Part shown: piece by piece, positions 1 through 5,792 of the stretch | Layout of the letters: every line of letters starts with the position of its first letter | Position numbering within the stretch: the first letter of the stretch is position 1 | DNA from: Eubacterium sp. | GTDB lineage: Bacteria > Bacillota_A > Clostridia > Lachnospirales > Lachnospiraceae | Assembly: GCA_017475785.1 (NCBI GenBank) | Contig: JAFVEX010000046.1 | Span: 1 to 5,792 of the forward strand | Direction of reading: 5' to 3' | Length of the DNA stretch: 5,792 nt | Program-made: the position numbers and the translations under genes | The notes under the pieces: model-generated | Databases searched by the model: none | What the model was told of the DNA's origin: nothing | What the model saw: the letters and a program-made list of their open reading frames with translations, nothing else

Positions 1-32
1 TAGTAAACCTCTAGGAAATAAGGAATATTAAA

Positions 33-1379
33 ATGAGTAAAGAGCTTATCGAAAAGGCAAAACAGTATACCATGTTTTCTTTTACCGGGCAGACACAGCG
101 GGAATATCAGCCTTTTTATATGAAGAAGGCCGAGGGAATCCATGTCTGGGATGACGATGGGAACGAATATATTGATCTTGCGTCTCAGCTGGTCAATGTC
201 AATATCGGGTTTGGAAACCGTGCCGTGATCGATGCCATTAAGGAGCAGGCGGAGACACTTGCGTACGCGGCTCCGAAGCACCAGTACGACCGCCGGGGCG
301 AGCTGGGGGAACTGATCGTGCAGCGTGCTCCTGCCAACATGGGAAAGGTGCTGTTTACTCTGGGCGGGTCGGACGCAAATGAATTCGCGATCAGGATCGC
401 GAAGGCGTATACCGGGAAGGACAAGTTCTTTTCCAAGTATGAGTCTTACCACGGCGGAACCTACGGGGCGTCTACTCTGACGGGAGAGCCGGACCGCGCC
501 TCGCTGTTTCCGGGGATTCCGGGTTTTGTGAAGTACCAGCCTGCGCATCTGTACAGTTATGATATCCGGTTTTCGGATGAGGATGAGGCGACGGCGCATT
601 TCCTGAACCGGCTTGAATATCAGATCCAGATGGAGGATCCGGACAAGATCGCTGGTCTGTTCATCGAGACCGTACCGGGGAGCAACGGAGTATACGTCTA
701 CCCCAGAGGCTACCTGAAAGGTGTGCGGGAGCTCTGTACAAAATATAAGATTCTGATGATCTGTGACGAAGTGATGGCCGGATTCCTGCGGAGCGGCGAC
801 TGGTTTGCCATCCAGAGGGAAGCCGTGGAGCCTGACATCATCACGTTCGCGAAGGGCGTCAACAGCAGCTACGCACCGCTTGGCGGCGTGATCATCAGCA
901 AAGAGATCGCTTCCTATTACGACAACAATCCTTTCACCGCCGGGCTTACTTACAATGCGCACCCGCTGGGCGTTGCCGCGGCGATAGCCTGTATTCATGA
1001 ATATGAGCGCCTGAAGATCCGGGAACACGTGCTGGAGCTGGAGCCGTATCTGAAAGAGAAGCTGGCCTGGCTGGCGGAACGCCATCCTTCGATCGGTGAT
1101 GTGCGCTCTACCGGACTGTTCGGCGCGGTCGAATTCTCGTGGAGCCGGGAAAAACGGGAAGTGATTGAGACGGATGCAGACGGCAGCAGCTTCCTGCAGA
1201 ATTTCATCGTAGAGCTGCGCAGACACGGGCTTCTGAGCTTCGGGGGCGGGTCGCACATTCTGGTGGCGCCGCCGCTGATCATTACGAAAGAGGAGCTGGA
1301 TGAAGCATTTGACCGGCTTGACCGGGCTGTTGTCTACGCAGACCGGCTGGTTGAGAGCAGACGCCGGCAGGAACGTTAA
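33..1379 (+). CDS. Class III PLP-dependent aminotransferase, taurine transaminase-like
   Basis: Cytoplasmic fold-type I aminotransferase, 448 residues, full length for the family. Visible landmarks are GGSDAN (111-116, phosphate-binding turn), YHGGTYGA (139-146, Tyr/His stacking on the PLP ring), E212, DEV (245-247, D245 pairing with the pyridine nitrogen), FAKGV with the Schiff-base lysine K274, and LTY (305-307), whose threonine usually contacts the PLP phosphate from the partner subunit. The C-terminal PPLIITKEELDEA segment starts at residue 413. The N-terminal stretch SQLVNVNIG (51-59) and the DEVMAGF block resemble, from memory, proteins annotated as taurine--2-oxoglutarate transaminase. 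Such enzymes move an amino group from an omega-amine such as taurine or beta-alanine to a 2-oxo acid. The usual GFGRTG after DEVMxGF is GFLRSG here (250-255). ATG 33 is preceded by AAGGA at 20-24. Neighbouring sulfonate-type transport genes support taurine, but GABA, beta-alanine or diamine substrates cannot be excluded. Fold and chemistry are sure; the substrate is inferred. Confidence 0.9.
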   Translation: MSKELIEKAKQYTMFSFTGQTQREYQPFYMKKAEGIHVWDDDGNEYIDLASQLVNVNIGFGNRAVIDAIKEQAETLAYAAPKHQYDRRGELGELIVQRAPANMGKVLFTLGGSDANEFAIRIAKAYTGKDKFFSKYESYHGGTYGASTLTGEPDRASLFPGIPGFVKYQPAHLYSYDIRFSDEDEATAHFLNRLEYQIQMEDPDKIAGLFIETVPGSNGVYVYPRGYLKGVRELCTKYKILMICDEVMAGFLRSGDWFAIQREAVEPDIITFAKGVNSSYAPLGGVIISKEIASYYDNNPFTAGLTYNAHPLGVAAAIACIHEYERLKIREHVLELEPYLKEKLAWLAERHPSIGDVRSTGLFGAVEFSWSREKREVIETDADGSSFLQNFIVELRRHGLLSFGGGSHILVAPPLIITKEELDEAFDRLDRAVVYADRLVESRRRQER

Positions 1380-1390
1380 AAAACCTGCCG
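1365..1390 (+). other. Perfect 7-bp inverted repeat across the aminotransferase stop codon
   Basis: CGGCAGG at 1365-1371 and CCTGCCG at 1384-1390 are exact reverse complements with a 12-nt A-rich loop that contains the TAA stop (1377-1379). The transcript could form a GC-rich hairpin just ahead of the next gene. No U-tract follows on the + strand, so it does not look like a rho-independent terminator. An intercistronic stabilising or translation-tuning hairpin is possible, as is chance. The arms are seen; the role is inferred. Confidence 0.5.
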
Positions 1391-1417
1391 TGCTTCTATA
1401 ATCGGAGGATAAATAAA

Positions 1418-2719
1418 ATGGCTGGATTTGACACATTAAAGCTGCATGCGGGCTACAGTGCGGCAGATCACAATTACGCAGTTTCTGTCCCGATCTATGC
1501 AACCACTGCATTTGAGCTCGGAACGGTGCAGCGGTCGGATGACATGTTTTCGTTTGACAGTTGGGACGCATTGTATTCACGTCTGTCCAATCCGACGACA
1601 GATGTGCTTGAGGCACGGATCGTGGAGCTGCACCATGCGACGGCAGCTGTATCTCTGGCATCCGGTATGGCAGCGGTTACTTATGCGCTGTTGAATGTGA
1701 CGGCCGGAAGCGGCCGCATTCTGGCGACGCCGAGGCTCTACGGCGGCTCAATTGACAGCTTCACGCAGGTCTTCCGGGAAAACAATGTGGGCTATGACAT
1801 TGTTGATGATCCGGATGATATCGAATCTTATGAGCGCGCAGTCAGAGAAGACACGAAGGTCATATACGTCGAGAGCCTGACAAACCCTAACGCGACCGTT
1901 CTGGATCTGGAGGCGATCGCGGAGGTTGCCCACCGGCACAACATTCCGCTGATCGTGGACAATACACTGGCGACGCCTTACCTGCTGAATCCGTTCGATT
2001 ACGGGGCGGATGTGGTGGTCTATTCTGCGACAAAGGGATTGTCCGGACACGGGAATGTTATAGCGGGTCTCATAGTAGAGAATAATCAGTTTGACTGGAA
2101 AAACGGAAAATTTAACCAGTTTCTCGATCAGCCGTATTTCCTGCGCGCGCAGGACGGCAGTCCGCGGTCTTACCTGGATGTTTTCCCGGACGGCCCGTTT
2201 ACCGGCCGGATCCGCGGCATTCATCTGAATTATCTGGGGGCTGCCCTGGCGCCCTTTTCCGGATATCTGGTTCTACTGGGTCTTGAGACGCTCTCCGAGA
2301 GGATTGAGAAGGCCATCGCCAATACACGGAAAATCATCTCCTATCTGGAGTCGCGCCTGGGACAGGAGGTGCTGTGGGTGAAGCATCCGTACGCGGCAGG
2401 CAACCCGTACCGTCAGCTGGCAGAAAAATATTTTCCGAAGGGCGCAGGCAGTATCCTGTCGTTTGGTCTGGCAGGGACAAAAGAACAGCGAATCCGCTTT
2501 CTGGAAGCTGTGCGCGTCTTTGGATTTCAGGCGAACATCGGGGACGCGAAGTCACTGATCATCAATCCGTCCACGACGACACATACAGAACTGGAGCCGG
2601 CGCTGCAAAAGGCGGCTGATATCTCTGAGGAGACCATCCGTCTGTCGATCGGGCTGGAGGATCCGGCGGATCTGATTGAGGATCTGCAGCAGGCGTTTGC
2701 GCAGGCGTTCGCAGTGTAA
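1418..2719 (+). CDS. metY: O-acetylhomoserine sulfhydrylase-like Cys/Met metabolism PLP enzyme
   Basis: Cytoplasmic gamma-family PLP enzyme of 433 residues, the normal size for O-acetylhomoserine aminocarboxypropyltransferase, which joins sulfide (or methanethiol) to O-acetylhomoserine to give homocysteine (or methionine) and acetate. Visible: VPIYATTAF (24-32), YSRLSNPT (53-60, Tyr/Arg that bind the PLP phosphate across the dimer), SGMAA (82-86), LYGGS (107-111, ring-stacking Y108), D181 in VDNT, SATKGLSGHGN with the Schiff-base lysine K206, and RLSIGLE with R408 for the substrate carboxylate. The segment FDWKNGKF is typical of MetY and not of MetB/MetC. Off-consensus positions are K206 followed by Gly where MetY usually has Trp, Phe or Tyr, HLNYLG (269-274) where many MetY have LRDLG, and NPSTTTH (383-389) where HPASTTH is usual. 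GGAGG at 1404-1408 sets the ATG. It sits between an aminotransferase and a sulfonate-type importer, which fits sulfur assimilation. The exact nucleophile and acyl donor are not proven. Confidence 0.87.
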   Translation: MAGFDTLKLHAGYSAADHNYAVSVPIYATTAFELGTVQRSDDMFSFDSWDALYSRLSNPTTDVLEARIVELHHATAAVSLASGMAAVTYALLNVTAGSGRILATPRLYGGSIDSFTQVFRENNVGYDIVDDPDDIESYERAVREDTKVIYVESLTNPNATVLDLEAIAEVAHRHNIPLIVDNTLATPYLLNPFDYGADVVVYSATKGLSGHGNVIAGLIVENNQFDWKNGKFNQFLDQPYFLRAQDGSPRSYLDVFPDGPFTGRIRGIHLNYLGAALAPFSGYLVLLGLETLSERIEKAIANTRKIISYLESRLGQEVLWVKHPYAAGNPYRQLAEKYFPKGAGSILSFGLAGTKEQRIRFLEAVRVFGFQANIGDAKSLIINPSTTTHTELEPALQKAADISEETIRLSIGLEDPADLIEDLQQAFAQAFAV

Positions 2720-2723
2720 AGGA
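2718..2723 (+). promoter_or_regulatory. Ribosome binding site that sets the permease start
   Basis: AAAGGA overlaps the TAA of the upstream gene and lies 7 nt before ATG 2731. The nearer ATG at 2724 is read as a dead start because its third following codon is TGA. The 11-nt gap between genes suggests translational coupling. Confidence 0.65.
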
Positions 2724-2730
2724 TGGCAGG

Positions 2731-3723
2731 ATGAGAAAAAAAGCAACGTATCCACTGGTACTGGCAGGAACGGCTGCCGGGTTTGTGCTGGCACTGGTTC
2801 TGAATATTCTGGTTCCGCAGATTGCAGAGGTGAACTTCAAGGAGTATACGATCGGACACTACGGTGTGACCGGTGTGGATGCCTACCGCGTCCTTCTGGT
2901 TCTGCTGATTGCAGGATACCTGCTGGCGGGTCTTGCTGCCGGAAGGGACGAGAAGAAGCAAAAGCAGTACCGGAGCCGCGCCCCATTCAGGTTCGCCTGC
3001 GGGATTGTGCTGTTTCTCTGGGATCTGCTCGGGACAAAGACGCAGGTGTTTATCCAGCCCTTCTTCCCGGGACCGGCCGGAATCATGGAGGCATTTGTAC
3101 AGGAACCCGGGTTCATCCTGCAGAACACCCTGTATTCTCTGCGTCTGTACCTGTTTGGTTTTTTGATCGGAACCGTGACCGGTGTGGCGACCGGGGTTCT
3201 GACAGGCTGGTTTCCGAAAGTGCATTACTGGGTGGAACCCGTGCTGAAAATTGCCGGCGTGATTCCTGCAGTTGCCTGGATGCCATTTGCGCTGACATTG
3301 TTTCCAACTCCATTCTCGGCCGCGGTTTTTCTGATTGTGATCAGCGTCTGGTTTCAGGTTGCTTCTCTGACGGCCGCGGGTGTTTCGGGTACGCCGCGCG
3401 CCATGATGGAGGCAGGCAGAACCCTCGGCGGGAACAACGCATATCTGGTATTCCATGTGGCAATCCCGCACGCAATGCCTGCTATATTCACAGGAGTGAC
3501 ATCTGCCAACGCCATGGCGTTTACCATTCTGGTCATGGCAGAGATGATGGGACAGCCGGGCGGCCTCGGATATTACATCAACGCCTCAAAGGTGTGGAGC
3601 GCATATTACAAAGTATTTGCCGCAATTATTGTGATGGCAGTTCTGTTCAGCCTGATCACAAAGCTGCAGCAGCTGATTGAGAAACGCGTTCTGCGCTGGC
3701 AGAAGGGAGTGGTGAAAGCATGA
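2731..3723 (+). CDS. NitT/TauT-family ABC transporter permease with N-terminal membrane extension
   Basis: Integral membrane subunit of an importer in the nitrate/sulfonate/taurine group (SsuC, TauC, ThiX relatives); 330 residues. The C-terminal two thirds hold the family core: hydrophobic spans near 133-157, 168-191, 195-217, 251-273 and 295-312, and the cytoplasmic EAA loop from EAGRTLG (227-233) to IPHAMP (245-250), which docks on the ATPase. EMMGQPGGLGYYI (271-283) is also typical. Relatives such as SsuC are commonly about 250-280 residues. The surplus here is at the front: a span at 8-28, an outward loop, a second span at 52-70, then a strongly basic stretch (R72-R87) before a span near 88-101. 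Charges obey the positive-inside rule with MRKK inside. The stop overlaps the ATPase start as ATGA. Substrate cannot be read from the permease; sulfonate is inferred from context. Confidence 0.92.
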   Translation: MRKKATYPLVLAGTAAGFVLALVLNILVPQIAEVNFKEYTIGHYGVTGVDAYRVLLVLLIAGYLLAGLAAGRDEKKQKQYRSRAPFRFACGIVLFLWDLLGTKTQVFIQPFFPGPAGIMEAFVQEPGFILQNTLYSLRLYLFGFLIGTVTGVATGVLTGWFPKVHYWVEPVLKIAGVIPAVAWMPFALTLFPTPFSAAVFLIVISVWFQVASLTAAGVSGTPRAMMEAGRTLGGNNAYLVFHVAIPHAMPAIFTGVTSANAMAFTILVMAEMMGQPGGLGYYINASKVWSAYYKVFAAIIVMAVLFSLITKLQQLIEKRVLRWQKGVVKA

Positions 3724-4499
3724 GTGAGCCGATTCTGGACATCAGGCACGTCAGCAGGATCTATCAGGACGATGAAACAGAGGTCCGGGCACTCTCGGAT
3801 ATTAATCTGGAAATCACAAAGGGCGAATTTGTATCAATCATCGGCACCTCGGGCTGCGGAAAGACGACACTGCTGCGGCTGATCGCGGGGCTGGACTGGC
3901 CGGAGGAAGGCACGCTGACACTTCACGGAGAAGAGATCACAGGTCCGGATCCCAGGCGCGGATATGTATTTCAGCAGGGCAGTCTGTTTCCGTGGCTGAC
4001 CGTAGAGCAGAACATTGGTGCCGGTCTGAGGGCGCGCCATGTGTATCAGCGTGACAGGAGGAAGATACCGGAGTACATTGCGATGACCGGCCTGAATGGC
4101 TTTGAACAGGTTTTCCCGCACCAGATCAGCGGCGGCATGGCGCAGCGCGTGGCAATCGCGCGCGTGCTGATCAATCAGCCGGAGGTCGTGCTGATGGATG
4201 AGCCGATGGGTGCCCTGGATTCCTTTACACGGGCCGACCTGCAGGAAAAAATTCTGGAAATCCGGGAGAAGACAGGGACGACGATGGTGCTGGTGACGCA
4301 TGACGTCGATGAGGCTATTTATCTCTCAGACCGGATTGTGGTAATGACACCGCGTCCGGGCAGGATCAGCGAGATCATCGAGGTGCCGATGCGGCATCCG
4401 AGACAGCGAAATTCCGGGGACTTTACACGGATTCGGAAGAAGCTGCTGGAGGAATTCCATCTTGCCAGTGAACAAAAAATGCCGGAATATACGATCTGA
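3720..4499 (+). CDS. NitT/TauT-family ABC transporter ATP-binding protein (SsuB/TauB type)
   Basis: Cytoplasmic ATPase that powers the importer; 259 residues, normal for the group. Motifs in order: Walker A GTSGCGKT (42-49, K48), Q-loop in VFQQGSLFPWLTV (83-95), signature ISGGM followed by AQR (136-143), Walker B VVLMDEP (156-162, catalytic E161), D-loop GALD (164-167) and switch H194 in VTHDVDEA. The FPWLTV sequence after the Q-loop, methionine in the signature, and the tail from 215 on, with its basic and FTRIRKKLLEEF residues, match SsuB/TauB/NrtD proteins. No key residue is missing, so it should be active. Its ATG shares four bases with the permease stop (ATGA, 3720-3723), with GGAG at 3706-3709 inside the permease end, so translation is probably coupled and subunit ratios fixed. 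Confidence 0.95.
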   Translation: MSEPILDIRHVSRIYQDDETEVRALSDINLEITKGEFVSIIGTSGCGKTTLLRLIAGLDWPEEGTLTLHGEEITGPDPRRGYVFQQGSLFPWLTVEQNIGAGLRARHVYQRDRRKIPEYIAMTGLNGFEQVFPHQISGGMAQRVAIARVLINQPEVVLMDEPMGALDSFTRADLQEKILEIREKTGTTMVLVTHDVDEAIYLSDRIVVMTPRPGRISEIIEVPMRHPRQRNSGDFTRIRKKLLEEFHLASEQKMPEYTI

Positions 4500-4503
4500 C
4501 AAC

Positions 4504-4518
4504 GAGCCGTGCCGGTTT
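4504..4518 (+). other. Small hairpin with T-run between ATPase and binding-protein genes
   Basis: GAGCCG (4504-4509) can pair with CGGTTT (4513-4518), using two G-U pairs and a 3-nt loop, followed by TT (run of five T at 4516-4520). It resembles a short, weak rho-independent terminator, or a 3' stabiliser in the 54-nt gap. The stem is short and partly wobble-paired, so strong termination is unlikely. Confidence 0.3.
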
Positions 4519-4537
4519 TTCAAAGGAAAAATATTAT

Positions 4538-4544
4538 AAAGGAG
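4538..4544 (+). promoter_or_regulatory. Ribosome binding site that sets the binding-protein start at ATG 4554
   Basis: AAAGGAG with a 9-nt spacer to ATG 4554. This decides against an in-frame GTG at 4509, which would add 15 residues ahead of the signal peptide, has no good site before it, and would place this strong site inside the coding region. Confidence 0.88.
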
Positions 4545-4553
4545 AAACTGAAA

Positions 4554-5717
4554 ATGAAGAAGAAATTGATCACGACAATCCTTGCGGTTGTGCTCGCAGC
4601 ATCTCTGCTGGCGGGCTGTACCAACCAGAGTAAATCTTCGGATGCTGCTTCATCCGCGGCGTCAGTCCAGGAGTCCGTTCCGGAGGAAACGGAATCGCCG
4701 GATTCGGAGACGTCTGCTTCCTCGGCAGAAACGACCGCTTCCTCGGCAGAAACGACCGGTTCCTCGGCGGAGACATCTGCTTCCTCAGCAGATGAGGCCG
4801 CACTGGCACAGGAGCTGCGCAAAGTGGACATTCCCGCTCTTGACGGCTCACTTTGCGGCGCGCCGATTTACATAGCATATGAGAAAGGCTTTTTTGAGGA
4901 GCAGGGCATTGACGCAACGCTGACAGCCGCGGATTTCGAGACGCGCAAAATCGGGCTGAACAACGGGACCATTCCGCTTGTGAACGGTGACTTCCAGTTC
5001 TTTGCGTCAGCGGAGCAGGGGATTAACATGAAGGTTGTCGCCGGGATGCATAAAGGCTGCATCAAGCTTGTGATTCGGGCAGATTCTGATATTACATCCC
5101 CGGAGGATGTGAAGGGGCTGAAGATAGGAGTTGACGAAATCGGAGGCACGACCTTCCAGGTCGCGAGTGTGTGGCTGGAGGAGGGCGGCGTGTCTGCCCT
5201 TCAGGAAGATGGTGAAGTCAGTTTTCTGCCCTTCGCGGACGGAAACCTGGAACTGCAGGCGCTGTATGACGGTGAGATCGATGTCGCGGCGGTGTGGGAT
5301 CCGCTCGGAGATATCGCAGTCGGATCAGGCAGCGCGAAGGTTCTGCTGGATATTGCCTCAGACGAGCCTTTTGCCGGAAAATACTGCTGCTTCTATTACG
5401 CGTCCGAGAAGGTTCTTGAAGAAGATCCCCAGCTGATCAGCGCGCTTCTGACAGCCGTGGAAAACGCGCAGGAATGGATCAATGACAATCCCGCCGAGGC
5501 AACGCAGATCATCGCGGACGGCGGCTATTCTCAGATAGAGGATGGCGATCTGGCGGCAGGGCTCCTGACAGATTATGAATATTGCTCCGGTGAACATGGC
5601 AGTGACACAGATAATGTCCGCGCAGATGTCGAATACTTTGCGGAAAAGCTGAAAGAGATCGGCTATCTGGAAAGTGATCCTGCCGAATTCGCTGACAATC
5701 TGTATCAGGAACTGTAG
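4554..5717 (+). CDS. NitT/TauT-family ABC transporter substrate-binding lipoprotein (SsuA/TauA type)
   Basis: Extracellular, membrane-anchored receptor that delivers substrate to the permease; 387 residues from the chosen ATG. Residues 1-22 are a lipoprotein signal: KKK, a hydrophobic core, and LAGC with lipidated C22. Residues 23-82 form a Ser/Ala/Glu/Thr-rich, acidic linker that includes four 7-residue repeats (55-82). The binding domain runs from about 90 to 387 and has family hallmarks: GAPIYIAYEKGFFEEQGI (102-119), SPEDVKGLKIGV (182-193) and AVWDP (246-250). Mature cysteines are C101, C169, C278, C279 and C344, including an adjacent pair in KYCCFYY. The protein is longer than typical SsuA proteins of roughly 320 residues, mainly through the linker. 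It is the last gene of the transport set, after a 54-nt gap. The ligand is likely a small sulfonate or related anion by family; HMP-type pyrimidine or nitrate-like ligands remain possible. Confidence 0.92.
   Translation: MKKKLITTILAVVLAASLLAGCTNQSKSSDAASSAASVQESVPEETESPDSETSASSAETTASSAETTGSSAETSASSADEAALAQELRKVDIPALDGSLCGAPIYIAYEKGFFEEQGIDATLTAADFETRKIGLNNGTIPLVNGDFQFFASAEQGINMKVVAGMHKGCIKLVIRADSDITSPEDVKGLKIGVDEIGGTTFQVASVWLEEGGVSALQEDGEVSFLPFADGNLELQALYDGEIDVAAVWDPLGDIAVGSGSAKVLLDIASDEPFAGKYCCFYYASEKVLEEDPQLISALLTAVENAQEWINDNPAEATQIIADGGYSQIEDGDLAAGLLTDYEYCSGEHGSDTDNVRADVEYFAEKLKEIGYLESDPAEFADNLYQEL
4716..4799 (+). repeat. Four tandem 21-bp repeats encoding a 7-residue linker unit
   Basis: Copies start at 4716, 4737, 4758 and 4779. 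The first two are identical, the third differs at a few positions, and the fourth diverges after its first 13 bases. Each copy encodes a variant of ASSAETT in frame (residues 55-82 of the lipoprotein). Because 21 is a multiple of three, gain or loss of copies would change linker length without breaking the protein. It probably acts as a flexible spacer that holds the binding domain away from the membrane through the cell wall. Confidence 0.9.
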
Positions 5718-5737
5718 CATTCATATAAAACAGATAT

Positions 5738-5770
5738 AGCCAGAAGCTTCACTGGGAAGCAGGGGCTTTT
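5738..5770 (+). terminator. Probable rho-independent terminator after the binding-protein gene
   Basis: Twenty bases after the stop, AGCC (5738-5741) can pair with GGCT (5764-5767), and inside it GCTTC (5746-5750) pairs with GAAGC (5756-5760) around an ACTGG loop. An internal loop separates the two stems. The structure runs directly into TTTT (5767-5770). The U-tract is short and the stem is interrupted, and CCAG/CTGG offers a competing fold. The position at the end of the block supports the call. Confidence 0.6.
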
Positions 5771-5792
5771 GTATCAGAAAAAATCAAACAAA

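Noticed and set aside
1..32. SAM riboswitch or T-box leader upstream of the first gene
   Set aside because: Only 32 bases are present, far too few for either element; a leader could exist upstream of the window but cannot be seen.
1397..1402. Perfect TATAAT as a -10 promoter for the MetY-like gene
   Set aside because: No -35 match is found about 17 bases upstream, and transcription starting just downstream would leave out the ribosome binding site at 1404-1408.
1748..2224. - strand open frame opposite the MetY-like gene
   Set aside because: The opposite strand encodes the PLP lysine and other conserved motifs; the reverse product shows no recognisable family.
2527..3471. Long open frame on the - strand, 314 codons, across the MetY-like/permease junction
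   Set aside because: It lies opposite two well-supported genes, its product is rich in Gln, Arg, His and Cys without recognisable motifs, and no ribosome binding site or own context supports it.
2676..3680. Long + strand open frame, 334 codons, overlapping nearly all of the permease in another frame
   Set aside because: Its product is rich in Arg, Gly, Cys and Ser and shows no domain, while the permease frame shows membrane spans and the EAA loop and has a suitable ribosome binding site.
4532..4537. TATTAT as a -10 promoter for the binding-protein gene
   Set aside because: The region around 4509-4515 has no -35-like sequence, and the start point would fall in or after the ribosome binding site.
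4509..4553. GTG 4509 as the start of the binding protein
   Set aside because: It would put 15 polar residues before a normal lipoprotein signal, while ATG 4554 has a strong, well-spaced ribosome binding site.
1..5792. CRISPR array, tRNA, rRNA or insertion sequence
   Set aside because: No spaced direct repeats, cloverleaf, rRNA-like segment, transposase or terminal inverted repeats were seen; the only tandem repeat is the coding linker repeat.

Overview
The window reads as one co-directional gene block on the + strand of a low-to-medium GC Firmicute, most likely a gut-type clostridium (Lachnospiraceae or a neighbour). The evidence is the AAGGAG/GGAGG ribosome binding sites, a lipoprotein with a short Lys-rich signal peptide and LAGC lipobox, a Ser/Ala/Glu/Thr-rich linker after the lipid cysteine, and tight gene packing. 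The taxon is inferred from style and not proven.

Layout: (1) 33-1379, a class III PLP aminotransferase most like the taurine--2-oxoglutarate/pyruvate group; (2) 1418-2719, a Cys/Met-metabolism PLP enzyme of the O-acetylhomoserine sulfhydrylase (MetY) type with several off-consensus positions; (3) 2731-3723, a NitT/TauT-family ABC permease with an unusual N-terminal membrane extension; (4) 3720-4499, its ATPase, joined to the permease by an ATGA overlap; (5) 4554-5717, the substrate-binding lipoprotein, carrying a 21-bp tandem repeat in its linker; (6) 5738-5770, a probable terminator. Gaps are 38, 11, -4 and 54 nt, so this is probably one transcription unit that starts upstream of the window. 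No stretch longer than 300 bases lacks a gene.

How the parts may work together: the transporter imports a small organic anion, by family most likely an alkanesulfonate such as taurine. The aminotransferase would remove the amino group (taurine to sulfoacetaldehyde), and the MetY-like enzyme would capture reduced sulfur on an activated homoserine to make homocysteine. The step that would break the C-S bond (Xsc, an isethionate lyase, or a SsuD/TauD oxygenase) is absent from the window. Either it lies elsewhere or the two PLP enzymes do something different from the textbook reactions. That gap, with the divergent MetY-like active-site segments, is the most interesting part of the window. The remaining material is a conventional transport operon with some regulatory and structural details worth checking.
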